Shown piece after piece: positions 46,076 through 53,743 of a DNA stretch of 64,000 bases. Source of the DNA: an uncultured Roseobacter sp. (lineage in GTDB: Bacteria > Pseudomonadota > Alphaproteobacteria > Rhodobacterales > Rhodobacteraceae). The DNA lies in NCBI RefSeq assembly GCF_947499265.1, contig NZ_CANMNK010000002.1, forward strand, positions 434,001 to 498,000, written 5' to 3'. Position 1 is the first letter of the stretch. The number at the start of each line of letters is the position of its first letter. A program made the translations under genes and the position numbers. The notes under the pieces were generated by a model. That model made no database searches. It worked only from the letters and a program-made list of their open reading frames with translations, and was not told where the DNA came from.

Positions 46076-46735
46076 TCAAGCGATATCCGACAGGAAGTCG
46101 AACACCTCACGCAGGGGGGTCATCTCTGACACTGTTCTGGTCACAAGGTCGGGCTGCGTGACAAACCCAGTGTCTGAGATGTCTTTCCAGGCCGAAAACC
46201 CCTTGCGGCGCAGTGCTTCCGCATGCGGATGGTCTTTGTCGAAGCCCGAAGGCACGCGTTTCAATGCCGGTGCACTGACACGCAGGCCCGTGTCCTGCAA
46301 ACGTGTGGTCAGCGCGATCAACGCGGCGCCCTTGTCACCTGCCATCTGGGCGCGAAACGCCGTGAGCCCGTCCTTGTCGAACTGAAACACCCCGCAGCCC
46401 AGCGAAAGCCTTTCGAGGCCAAGCCCGAAAAACCACATCGGCGCGTTGGGTCCTCCCTCCTCTGGCGCAAAGGACAGGTGGATGTGAGTGTTGTAGGGTG
46501 TCTTGTCTTTGGAGAAACGGATATCGCGGTGAATGCGGTAGATTTTCGCGTGATGCGCTCTGCCGGTTGTCGTGCTTAGTGCCGCGCTCATGGCCAGGGC
46601 AAAGCCTTTGGCGGGTTCTTTAATCTCCTGCTCGTAGACCTGTTTGTGCGCTGCAAACCAGGTCTTGTCATTATGCGCCTTCAGGTCCGACAAAAAGGTG
46701 AGGGCCTGCGGTGAGAAATGGTCAAATGGATCCAT
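46076..46735 (-). CDS. DUF2461 family protein
   Basis: A 219-residue protein of the DUF2461/TIGR02453 family: LTFLSDLKAHNDKTWFAAHK at the N-terminus, RIHRDIRFSKDKTPYNTHIHLSF, and a C-terminal LRRKGFSAWKDI. The function is unknown. It is convergent with the MarR gene (12 bp gap) and first in a minus-strand stretch of small genes. Confidence 0.85.
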   Translation of the reverse strand: MDPFDHFSPQALTFLSDLKAHNDKTWFAAHKQVYEQEIKEPAKGFALAMSAALSTTTGRAHHAKIYRIHRDIRFSKDKTPYNTHIHLSFAPEEGGPNAPMWFFGLGLERLSLGCGVFQFDKDGLTAFRAQMAGDKGAALIALTTRLQDTGLRVSAPALKRVPSGFDKDHPHAEALRRKGFSAWKDISDTGFVTQPDLVTRTVSEMTPLREVFDFLSDIA

Positions 46736-46747
46736 GGGGCCTCCGGA

Positions 46748-47092
46748 TCAGGATTTAGGGGGCAGGGATGCCGCGTGGGTGAGGCAGAGGTGCAGCCATT
46801 CCTGTAACTCTTTTGCGTCGCACTCATCATGTGTCACATGCACAAGACCACCAAGCTTGCGCGCGCCCTGGACAACCGGGCGCGCGACGGGGTTGCGCAG
46901 GGCGGCAGCTTCCTGCGCCTTGCCGACCCGGAACATGAAACGGCGCAGGCCATCCTTGTCGCGCCGGGCACCGCTCAGCATATGACCGTTCAGGAAAAAA
47001 CAGGTGCCGCCCATCATCCGTTTTTCGCTGATCCCGGCATGCCCCTCAAGGGCGGCCCGCATCCTTGCGATGAGCTCTTCGTCCTGCGGCAT
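46748..47092 (-). CDS. TfoX/Sxy N-terminal domain protein
   Basis: A 114-residue protein with the TfoX N-terminal fold: ISEKRMMGGTCFFLNGHMLSGA and LRRFMFRVGKAQEAAAL. Single-domain members are common and mostly uncharacterised; a competence role as in Haemophilus Sxy should not be assumed. The start overlaps the MAPEG gene stop (ATGA style). Confidence 0.8.
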   Translation of the reverse strand: MPQDEELIARMRAALEGHAGISEKRMMGGTCFFLNGHMLSGARRDKDGLRRFMFRVGKAQEAAALRNPVARPVVQGARKLGGLVHVTHDECDAKELQEWLHLCLTHAASLPPKS

Positions 47093-47490
47093 CAGATCAC
47101 CCCGCCCAGGGTCAGCAGGATCGACGCCGCGAGGACCAGCATCGTGAGCGAGGTCAGGGCCGCTCCGATCAGGCGCCCCGACCCCGTGGGGTTCCGGCGC
47201 AGGGCAACGTAATGGATCAGCCGCGCGGCGAGCAAGGCGACCCCGCAGGCCAGCACCAGCCAGGAGGGCGCGCCTGCGATCTCGGCCCCGGCCATGGCCA
47301 GCAGAGCCAGCGGGACATATTCGATGAAATTGCCATGCGCGCGAATACGGCGCAGCAGATCCTCATCATCGCCATGCAGCATCATGATACCGGTCTCCGC
47401 GCGCCGCAGGCCTACCAGGATCGAAATGGGCACGCTCATGAGGACGAAGAGGGCGGTGAAGATCAGCGTTGTTTGCGGCATCTGGTCCAT
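47092..47490 (-). CDS. MAPEG family membrane protein
   Basis: A 132-residue protein with four helices of the MAPEG family (membrane-associated eicosanoid and glutathione metabolism type). Key signature: RRIRAHGNFIEYVPLALLAMAG, with RAHGNF.E typical of bacterial members, and AARLIHYVAL. The function in bacteria is uncertain. It is coupled to the TfoX-like gene. Confidence 0.87.
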   Translation of the reverse strand: MDQMPQTTLIFTALFVLMSVPISILVGLRRAETGIMMLHGDDEDLLRRIRAHGNFIEYVPLALLAMAGAEIAGAPSWLVLACGVALLAARLIHYVALRRNPTGSGRLIGAALTSLTMLVLAASILLTLGGVI

Positions 47491-47513
47491 GGTCAGGTCT
47501 CCTCTCAGGGCGC

Positions 47514-47900
47514 TCAGCCGGTCATGCTTTCATAGGTGATCAGGGCAAAGCGCGCGCCATGCGGATCGGTCAGCGTCGCCATGCGCCCGACCCCTGGCAT
47601 GTCCATTGCGGGGGCGACGAGCGTCGCGCCTTTGGCCTGCGCGGTGGCCACGCTTGCATCCACATCGGCCACGGTGAAATAGATCGTCCAGACGCCGGTT
47701 TCCTCCGGCATCGGGGAAAAGCCGCCGATGGCTGTTTCACCCACCGCAGCGGCGGAATAGCTGGACCCGTCCTGCATCGGCATGTCGTTGATCGTCCAGC
47801 CCAGCACGTCCTTGTAGAACGTCTTGGCCGCGTTCTGGTCTGGTCCTGAATGGCCGATCCAGCCGGAATTGCCGATGGTTGTCATGTCGAGAATGCTCAT
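47514..47900 (-). CDS. Glyoxalase/VOC family protein
   Basis: A 128-residue two-beta-alpha-beta-beta-beta-unit protein: GWIGHSGPDQNAAKTFYKDVLGW, VWTIYFTVADVDASVATAQAKGA, and GVGRMATLTDPHGARFALI. The ATG at 47900 has AGGAG upstream, and the long upstream extension is spurious. It lies downstream of an ECF42-type sigma factor, whose regulons commonly include VOC and DGPF proteins. Confidence 0.86.
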   Translation of the reverse strand: MSILDMTTIGNSGWIGHSGPDQNAAKTFYKDVLGWTINDMPMQDGSSYSAAAVGETAIGGFSPMPEETGVWTIYFTVADVDASVATAQAKGATLVAPAMDMPGVGRMATLTDPHGARFALITYESMTG

Positions 47901-47968
47901 AATGTCGCTCCTTGTTGCGGTGTCCCACATCGGGGACTGAACCAAGGACGCGTGATCGGCCTGCGATC

Positions 47969-49204
47969 CTACAGGCCTTCCATATTTTTTCGACACGCGG
48001 CGATTTTCTCTTCGATCACGGTGCGTTCCGGCCCGGTTGGCCCAAGGTCCAAGGCCGCGCGATAGGCATCGATGGCAGCCTCCGGGCGGTCCGTCTGTGT
48101 CAGCAAGGCAGCCCGCATCGTGTGATACCACCGGTAGGTCCGAAGATCCGTTTTCAACGTCTCCATCTCGCGCAGCGCAAATTCCGGTCCTTGTGTCTTG
48201 GCCTGCACCGCGATCAGGTTCAGACGGATCACCGGCGTCGGTTGCAACACGTGAAGAGCGGCGTAATGCGCCTCAATCACCGGCCAGTTGGTATGCGCCG
48301 GCGTTGGCGCAGCGGCATGCTCTGCGGCGATGGCCGCCTGGATGCGGTAGGGGCCCTGATGCCCGATCCGCTGCGCCTTGTGGAAGAATGCCGTGGCTTC
48401 CGCAGTCGCCGCACGGTCCCAGAGCTGCCGATCCTGATCCTCAAACGCCACCAGATGTCCGGTCGCATCGATGCGTGCGTCGCGCCGGGCGTGCTGGAAC
48501 AGGAGCAGGGACAGCAGGGCCGCCGGTTCGCCCATGCCGGGGAAGAGCTCTGTCATCAGCCGGGCCAGCCGTATCGCCTCCTCACAAAGCGTCAGGCGGA
48601 TTTGCGTTGGCGCATCCGAGGTCGACCACCCCTCGTTGAACATCAGGTAGATCATCAGGGAAACTTCGCCCAGACGCCTGCCGCGTTCCCGCGGGCTGGG
48701 GGTTTCAAAGGCCACCGGCTGGGCGGCGATCTTCTTTTTGGCACGGGTGATGCGTTGTTCCATCGCCTTGGGTTTCGCCAGAAAGCCCCGCGCAATCTCC
48801 GGCACGGTCAACCCGCCCACGATCCGCAGGGCAAGGGCGATCTGGTCCTGTCGCTCCAGCGCCGGATGGCAGCAGATGAACAGAAGGCGCAGAACATCAT
48901 CCCGCAATTCATGCGGATCGGGGGGCGGGGGCGCATCGCTTTCCATGACAATCCGGTTTTCCGCCAGCAGGCGCGTCTGGCGCTGTGCCTTGCGCAGCTT
49001 GTCGAGGCCTGCATGTCTGGCTGTGGTCAGAAACCAGGCAAAGGGGTCGCGCGGCGTCCCGTTTTTGGGCCAATCGGTCAGGGCCTTGATGCAGGCCTCT
49101 GAAAAGGCTTCCTCGGCGGTTTCCACGTCGCGAAAATACCGGGTCAGCGCTGCAATAGCCCTGGGGCGTTGGTGGGCAAAGCTCGCTTCCAGCCAATCCG
49201 ACAT
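47969..49204 (-). CDS. ECF42-type RNA polymerase sigma factor with C-terminal extension
   Basis: A 411-residue sigma factor. Region 2 is at about 15-75 (RAIAALTRYFRDVETAEEAFSEACIKALTDWP, FLTTARHAGLDKLRKAQR). Region 4 is at about 115-165 (ALALRIVGGLTVPEIARGFLAKPKAMEQRITRAKKKI). It is followed by a ~240-residue helical SnoaL-less, TPR-like tail (DUF6596 type) with LMIYLMFNEGWS. The ATG is at 49204. The adjacent DGPF-protein gene 16 bp upstream is the hallmark partner of ECF42 sigma factors. Confidence 0.87.
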   Translation of the reverse strand: MSDWLEASFAHQRPRAIAALTRYFRDVETAEEAFSEACIKALTDWPKNGTPRDPFAWFLTTARHAGLDKLRKAQRQTRLLAENRIVMESDAPPPPDPHELRDDVLRLLFICCHPALERQDQIALALRIVGGLTVPEIARGFLAKPKAMEQRITRAKKKIAAQPVAFETPSPRERGRRLGEVSLMIYLMFNEGWSTSDAPTQIRLTLCEEAIRLARLMTELFPGMGEPAALLSLLLFQHARRDARIDATGHLVAFEDQDRQLWDRAATAEATAFFHKAQRIGHQGPYRIQAAIAAEHAAAPTPAHTNWPVIEAHYAALHVLQPTPVIRLNLIAVQAKTQGPEFALREMETLKTDLRTYRWYHTMRAALLTQTDRPEAAIDAYRAALDLGPTGPERTVIEEKIAACRKNMEGL

Positions 49205-49220
49205 GCGCCGCCTTTCCCGA

Positions 49221-49592
49221 TCAATCGGTTGAAATGGCCCCTCCGGCCCAGGCGATCGGGCGGACCTCCAACCGGGCAATGGGCGACGAAATCATCCGCG
49301 CATGGGTGATCGCTTCCTCCAGATTGCTGAACTCGGCGGCATAAAACCCCAAAAAGCTCTCTTTTGTCTCGGCAAAGGGGCCGTCGATAATCAGCGGATC
49401 AGCCGCCGCGTCGGGCGCAGGGTCGATGGTTACCGCCGACGATGGCGGCATCAGCTTGACGGAAATAAAGTCGCCCCGGTCCTGCAGTTTTTCCTGCAAG
49501 GCGTGGTGGTTTGCCATGACCTGTTCCTGCCGGTCTTTCGGCAGATTTTCGAACATCCCGGCTTCTCCGTAGATCGTGATTGCGTACATCAT
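49221..49592 (-). CDS. YCII/DGPF-domain protein
   Basis: A 123-residue small protein with the DGPF motif in LIIDGPFAETKESFLGFYAAEFSNLEEAITHA. The start is one of two adjacent ATGs (49592 or 49589), with GGGAG upstream. It precedes the ECF42-type sigma gene on the same strand and is its probable regulatory target. The biochemical role is unknown. Confidence 0.85.
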   Translation of the reverse strand: MMYAITIYGEAGMFENLPKDRQEQVMANHHALQEKLQDRGDFISVKLMPPSSAVTIDPAPDAAADPLIIDGPFAETKESFLGFYAAEFSNLEEAITHARMISSPIARLEVRPIAWAGGAISTD

Positions 49593-49684
49593 GGCGCGGT
49601 CTCCCTTGTGGTCCCTGATGATGCGAGGACGCGCGAAGGATTGCAAATCCGACAGTCCGCCCAATATTTTCTGCCCATGACCTT

Positions 49685-50284
49685 TCAGTCGACAGTGATG
49701 ACCTGCCCGGTAAGCGCACCCTCGACGCTTTTTGCATAGGCCAGCCCAACGCGCCGGGAGGATACCGGATCATGCCCGGGAAACCATGCCCCATAGCGCG
49801 GCGCGGAGACATCCAGCAGGCCGGGGCTCACGACATTCACGCGCAGGCCCCGGGGCATTTCAATCGCGGCGCCGACGACAAACCCGGCCAGAGCCCCATT
49901 TGCCATGGCCGCACCAGTGCCCATCGGGATCGGGTCGCGGTCCAGCACGCCGCTGGTCAGGGTAAAGGAACCGCGATCCCGGATCCTGCGCAACCCCGCC
50001 AGCACGAGGTTGATCTGCCCCATGACCTTCTGGCGCAGACCGATCATGAAGGTTTCCGCGGTGTGCTCCTGCAAGGCGCAGAAATGCACGTCGCCCGCAG
50101 TGGCAACGACAGCGTTGAACTGGTCGACGCTTGCGTACATGTCGTCGATTGCGGAGAGGTCCGACATATCGATCTGAAAATCCCCGCTGGAGCGTCCAAC
50201 CGTGACGATATCGTGTCGCGCGCCCAACGCGTCGCAAACCACTTTGCCGATGTCACCGTTTGCGCCGACCACAATGATCTTCAT
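49685..50284 (-). CDS. Short-chain dehydrogenase/reductase
   Basis: A 199-residue, compact SDR. The nucleotide-binding motif is IIVVGANGDIGKVVCDAL, with VVATAGDVHF (NNAG equivalent). The usual catalytic YxxxK is not in canonical form: the region reads LTSGVLDRDPIPMGTGAAMANGALAGFVVGAA, lacking an obvious Tyr, like several atypical short SDRs. Its start overlaps the MerR stop, so the regulator and SDR form one unit. Confidence 0.8.
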   Translation of the reverse strand: MKIIVVGANGDIGKVVCDALGARHDIVTVGRSSGDFQIDMSDLSAIDDMYASVDQFNAVVATAGDVHFCALQEHTAETFMIGLRQKVMGQINLVLAGLRRIRDRGSFTLTSGVLDRDPIPMGTGAAMANGALAGFVVGAAIEMPRGLRVNVVSPGLLDVSAPRYGAWFPGHDPVSSRRVGLAYAKSVEGALTGQVITVD

Positions 50285-50643
50285 GAGCTCTGCCCCAGTA
50301 TCCGGTCATACCGCGCCAGCTTGTGCGCCAGTAAAGCCTTGCACCGATTGATCGTTTCGTGTCGCGCCTCCAGTCGTCTGGAATGTTCGAGCAGCAGGTG
50401 TTTGCGTTCCGGGATCGTGGCATCGCCTGTTTGGTAGAGACCCGCAAAATGCCGCATGTCTTTGGTGGGCATGCCCGTGTCGCGCAGCGAGGACAGCAGG
50501 GTCAGCCATTCCGCGTTTTCCGCCGTGAACTGACGCGTGCCATCACGGCCCCGCGCGATGGGAGGGCAAAGGCCGGATTTCTCATAATACCGGATGGTGT
50601 CGATGCTCAGACCGCTCTTTGCGGCCACCTCTGAAATGCGCAT
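50281..50643 (-). CDS. MerR-family transcriptional regulator
   Basis: A 120-residue regulator with an N-terminal MerR winged helix (MRISEVAAKSGLSIDTIRYYEKSGLCPP) and a dimerising coiled coil (HLLLEHSRRLEARHETINRCKALLAHKL). No metal-binding Cys pattern is seen, so it is likely an organic-ligand or YhdM-like member. It is coupled to the downstream SDR by a 4-bp overlap. Confidence 0.88.
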   Translation of the reverse strand: MRISEVAAKSGLSIDTIRYYEKSGLCPPIARGRDGTRQFTAENAEWLTLLSSLRDTGMPTKDMRHFAGLYQTGDATIPERKHLLLEHSRRLEARHETINRCKALLAHKLARYDRILGQSS

Positions 50644-50733
50644 AAGCCCTCCCGTTTTCTGTCTTCGGGTGGACCATAGCGGGCTGGAGTAACTTCAGGT
50701 CAAGGGAAAATCCCGCCGCCTGACACGGTTAGC

Positions 50734-51516
50734 TCACGCGGCCAGATCGACCCACACCGGGACGTGATCCGAGGGTTTGTCGCGCCCGCGCACGTCCTTA
50801 TCGATTACGCAGTCGGTCAACATGTCCGCCGTTTGCGGGCACAAGAGCAAATGATCGATCCGGATGCCGTTGTTACGGTTCCAGGCCCCGGCCTGATAGT
50901 CCCAGAAGCTATAATGTCCCGGGCCTGGCGTGCGCGCGCGAAAGGCGTCCGTCAGCCCCAGATTGATCAGTTTGCGGAAGGCCGCGCGGCTCTCAAGCCG
51001 GAAGAGCGCATCCTCGCGCCAGCTGTCCGGTTTTGCGGCGTCTTCGGCCTGCGGGATGATGTTGTAGTCGCCCGCCATCAGAAAGGGGGTCTCCTCCGAC
51101 AGCAGTTGTTCCGCCCGCGCCAGCAGCCGCGCCATCCACGCCAGTTTGTAGTCATATTTCGGGCCCGGCGCCGGATTGCCGTTCGGCAGATACAGCCCGC
51201 AAACCCGGACCGGATGGGTATCGCCCGTGATGGTCGCCTCGATCCATCGGGCCTGTTCGTCGGTATCATCGCCGGGCAGGCCACGTGTGACATCCTCCAG
51301 CGGGCGTTTGGACAGGATCGCGACGCCGTTGAAGCTCTTTTGCCCGTGTGTGGCGATGTTATAGCCCCGTTCTTCGAAAATCTCGGTCGGAAAGGCCTCA
51401 TCCACCGATTTGATCTCCTGCAAAACCGCCACATCGGGCTGCGCCTCATCAAGCCAATCAGGCAGCGCGTTGATCCGGGCCTTGATGCCATTGATGTTGA
51501 ATGTGGCGATTTTCAT
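50734..51516 (-). CDS. xth: Exodeoxyribonuclease III
   Basis: AP endonuclease/3' exonuclease for base-excision repair. The 260-residue protein shows the EEP family motifs: MKIATFNINGIKAR, VAVLQEIKSVDEAFP with the metal-binding Glu, VCGLYLPNGN, MAGDYNIIPQAEDA, and C-terminal RIDHLLL and PSDHVPVWVDL with the catalytic Asp-His. It is divergent from the FTTSM-repeat gene across 350 bp. Confidence 0.94.
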   Translation of the reverse strand: MKIATFNINGIKARINALPDWLDEAQPDVAVLQEIKSVDEAFPTEIFEERGYNIATHGQKSFNGVAILSKRPLEDVTRGLPGDDTDEQARWIEATITGDTHPVRVCGLYLPNGNPAPGPKYDYKLAWMARLLARAEQLLSEETPFLMAGDYNIIPQAEDAAKPDSWREDALFRLESRAAFRKLINLGLTDAFRARTPGPGHYSFWDYQAGAWNRNNGIRIDHLLLCPQTADMLTDCVIDKDVRGRDKPSDHVPVWVDLAA

Positions 51517-51663
51517 GGTCGGCTCCTGCTGGTGGGGTGCCTCAGCTATCGCGCAACCATCAGGTCAGGGCAAGAGCCATGACGGCGCGCGGCCACGGGA
51601 TGCTCGTCGCGGCGACGCCATGATTCTCGTTAATGGTTAACGCAGGCGTTTTGGAAATGGTTA

Positions 51664-51768
51664 ATATCCACAGATTTACCCACTGTGGATAAAAAAAAAT
51701 TAACCAAGATTACCAGATCAAGATCTTTGGCGCATCGGGTCGATAGGCCGATTTCCGCCTGTGGATAA
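51664..51768. promoter_or_regulatory. Three DnaA-box-like sites
   Basis: Two perfect boxes, TGTGGATAA at 51684-51692 and 51760-51768, and one with a single mismatch, ATATCCACA at 51664-51672 in the opposite orientation. They flank an A-tract and an AT-rich stretch. Confidence 0.6.
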
Positions 51769-51775
51769 GTAAGTG

Positions 51776-51790
51776 TTAACACATTGTTAA
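51776..51790 (+). promoter_or_regulatory. CtrA-type site upstream of the FTTSM-repeat gene
   Basis: TTAA-CACATTG-TTAA followed by C is an exact match to TTAA-N7-TTAA(C). It ends 76 bp before the ATG at 51867, a suitable place for promoter control. Confidence 0.65.
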
Positions 51791-51866
51791 CGCGAAAAAA
51801 ACTTGGAAGCTCTCGTTAAACGGGCAAGCGTGAAACGGCGAAAACTTCATTTGAAAGGGATATGCT

Positions 51867-52148
51867 ATGAAGACGAACGCAATGATCGCCACACCTGCTG
51901 CCGACGCTTTTTTCCACGCCGAAAATGATCTCCACAGCGGCGCAGGAACGGCACTTTTCACAACCAGCATGGGACCTGCCGGCACCAATATGATGAGCGG
52001 TGCGGGGACAGAGCTGTTCACCACATCGATGGCTCCCGAAGCCGATGTGATGGCAGGCTCTGAAACCGGCCAGTTCACTACCAGCATGGTGTCCGGGCGG
52101 GACACGCTGTCAGGCGATGTCACCGGTCTTTTCACGACCTCCATGTAA
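51867..52148 (+). CDS. Protein of four tandem ~19-residue repeats ending in FTTSM
   Basis: An unrecognised 93-residue protein. After a ~23-residue N-terminus (MKTNAMIATPAADAFFHAEN) come four repeats, each ending in FTTSM: residues 31-35, 51-55, 70-74 and 89-93. Spacings are 20, 19 and 19, and the last repeat closes the protein. Each is preceded by a Gly/Thr-rich segment such as SGAGTELFTTSM. The codons for FTTSM differ between copies (ACA ACC, ACC ACA, ACT ACC, ACG ACC for Thr-Thr), so the amino acids are being conserved. There is no Cys, no signal peptide and no membrane helix. AAGGGA lies 7 bp before the ATG. A repeat scaffold, a multi-core peptide precursor or a regulatory substrate are all possible. 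Confidence 0.75.
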   Translation: MKTNAMIATPAADAFFHAENDLHSGAGTALFTTSMGPAGTNMMSGAGTELFTTSMAPEADVMAGSETGQFTTSMVSGRDTLSGDVTGLFTTSM

Positions 52149-52243
52149 CCCGTCTCTTTTGGCTCGGGCCGGGCCACATCCTCCGGCGCGGTCCCTGCCA
52201 GGAGCCTTGCGCGGCAGATCCTAAAGACAAAGGAAGAACCCCC

Positions 52244-53293
52244 ATGTCTAACGTCGTCTCTTTGGATCTGCCGCGCAGAAAGAGCTTGCCGGAACGCCAG
52301 GCGCTCTTGCTGCAGAATTTCGCCTGCCATCGACGCAGCTCCGACGATGTGTTCTGGCTGAAGGAAAACGCCGAAATCCTCAATATTCTGGCCACCGGTG
52401 GCGCGCAATTGGCGGGGGCGGCACTGGAACCCTACACCCAAGTTTATGATGGGTTGGAGGAACGGCTCCGGTTTTTCCCGCAATACTACCGGTTTTTACT
52501 GTCGATTTGTCTGGATCTCGAGGATCTCGGATTGGGCAAAGACAAAGGAACAGCGCTATGCCACTGGGCGTCGCAGGCCGGGGTGGCCGAGGCGGAACTG
52601 TCAGATTTACAACGCGCAGAAGCACGACGCCTATTGAGCAGGCGCGGTATTGAGCAGGAAGATCGGGGCCTGACAGAGCGGTTGCATCGTTTCGTCAATC
52701 GTTCCGATACTTTTGCTCTGCCCAACAAAAAAGCAGCCTATGAGCTGACGCATATTGTTTTCTATCTGTCTGAATACGGCGCCAAAAACCCACATCTGGA
52801 GGAAGCCGCTCTGGCAAGTCTGGAATTTGCGGGGCTCCTGGCCTATCTCGACCAGGACGTTGATTTACTTGCTGAAATCTGCGTCGCCATGCGGTTTGCC
52901 GGGCATTTCCCAAGTCTGATCTGGGAAGACTGGATTGCCCGGGAAATGGGTGGGTTCGTGTTGCGGGCCAACGGGGCAGGGCCAACGGACGCCTATCACG
53001 AGTATCTGGTGACATCCTGGTGGGCTGGTTTTGCCGATCACAGCAGCTTTCCAGGCACGCCGTCGGATGCAGGGTTGCATATTGACCGCCACGTCAGCCG
53101 CAGGGGGCCCTTGCGCGCGATGTCGGAATACATGTTTCACCTTGGTTCCGCGCGCCGCGGCGATTGGGAAAGGATGCGCCAGGGACTGACGGATGCGGTG
53201 GGGGATGACGGGGTGGAAATCCTCTTTGGTGCGGAGCAGTCGTCCGACCGGTTTGGTGCTTTCTTCGAAGGGTTTGCGCGCGCGGGTTCTTAA
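52244..53293 (+). CDS. Helical hypothetical protein paired with the FTTSM-repeat gene
   Basis: A 349-residue cytoplasmic, largely alpha-helical protein not recognised by family. The ATG has AAGGAAG 8 bp upstream. Notable parts: CHRRSSDDVFWLKENAEILNILA near the N-terminus, KKAAYELTHIVFYLSEYGAK mid-protein, an acidic helix YLDQDVDLLAEICVAMRF, and an aromatic- and His-rich C-terminal section (YLVTSWWAGFADHSSFPG, HIDRHVSRRGPLRAMSEYMFHLG). The repeated His and Asp could be a metal or cofactor site, but no known motif fits. It lies 95 bp downstream of the repeat gene with no terminator seen, so co-transcription is likely. Confidence 0.72.
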   Translation: MSNVVSLDLPRRKSLPERQALLLQNFACHRRSSDDVFWLKENAEILNILATGGAQLAGAALEPYTQVYDGLEERLRFFPQYYRFLLSICLDLEDLGLGKDKGTALCHWASQAGVAEAELSDLQRAEARRLLSRRGIEQEDRGLTERLHRFVNRSDTFALPNKKAAYELTHIVFYLSEYGAKNPHLEEAALASLEFAGLLAYLDQDVDLLAEICVAMRFAGHFPSLIWEDWIAREMGGFVLRANGAGPTDAYHEYLVTSWWAGFADHSSFPGTPSDAGLHIDRHVSRRGPLRAMSEYMFHLGSARRGDWERMRQGLTDAVGDDGVEILFGAEQSSDRFGAFFEGFARAGS

Positions 53294-53336
53294 CTGAAAT
53301 TATTTTTGAACAGAAAGTTACACGGCGTTCTTGATG

Positions 53337-53660
53337 TCACATCGAAAACGATGTGCCACATCCGCAGGAACTCGACGCATTCGGGTTGTCGATCACGAAC
53401 CGCGCACCGATCAGCTCTTCGGTGAAGTCGATTGTTGCCCCGCCCAGAAACGGCAAGGACACCGCATCCACAACGACTTTTTGCCCGGATCCTTCCAGAA
53501 TCAGATCGTCATCGCGCGGCTCATCCAGTACAATCTCGTAGTGAAAACCGGAACAGCCGCCGCCCTCGACCGCCACCCGCAGGGCTTTTCCCTCCGTGGC
53601 AGCACCGATTTCGACCAGCCGGTCAAAGGCGCGGGGTGTGACTGTGGGCGGAAGTTGCAT
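53337..53660 (-). CDS. erpA: A-type iron-sulfur carrier protein (HesB/IscA/ErpA family)
   Basis: A 107-residue Fe-S carrier that passes clusters to target enzymes. The three conserved cysteines are present: Cys36 in GGGCSGFHYEI and Cys99 and Cys101 in SSSCGCGTSFSM. Length and the LDEPRDDDLILE region fit the ErpA/IscA group; which paralogue it is cannot be told. It is divergent from dgt across 83 bp. Confidence 0.88.
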   Translation of the reverse strand: MQLPPTVTPRAFDRLVEIGAATEGKALRVAVEGGGCSGFHYEIVLDEPRDDDLILEGSGQKVVVDAVSLPFLGGATIDFTEELIGARFVIDNPNASSSCGCGTSFSM

Positions 53661-53743
53661 CTGCGGACTCCGTCAAGCGGTTTCATTAAGGCTTCTCGTG
53701 CAATATAGAAACTCTCAGGACAGGCCACAAGGACCAGCCAGCG

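Larger units (their letters stand above)
51517..51866. other. 350-bp regulatory region between xth and the FTTSM-repeat gene
   Basis: AT-rich compared with its surroundings and free of genes. It contains a GATTC (GANTC) site at 51622, TTAA-TGG-TTAA at 51630-51640, further TTAA at 51661 and 51700 (TTAACC), three DnaA-box-like sites and a complete CtrA site nearest the gene. See the separate entries. Confidence 0.7.

Noticed and set aside
46748..47092. TfoX-like gene as evidence of a competence operon with comEC
   Set aside because: It is 42 kb away and only the N-terminal domain is present; such proteins are widespread without a competence role.
51622..51790. Possible replication origin (DnaA boxes, AT-rich tract, CtrA site)
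   Set aside because: Only three boxes, no dnaA, hemE, parAB or gidA neighbours, and similar site combinations occur at two other promoters, so a promoter role is simpler. A cumulative GC-skew minimum here would revive the idea.
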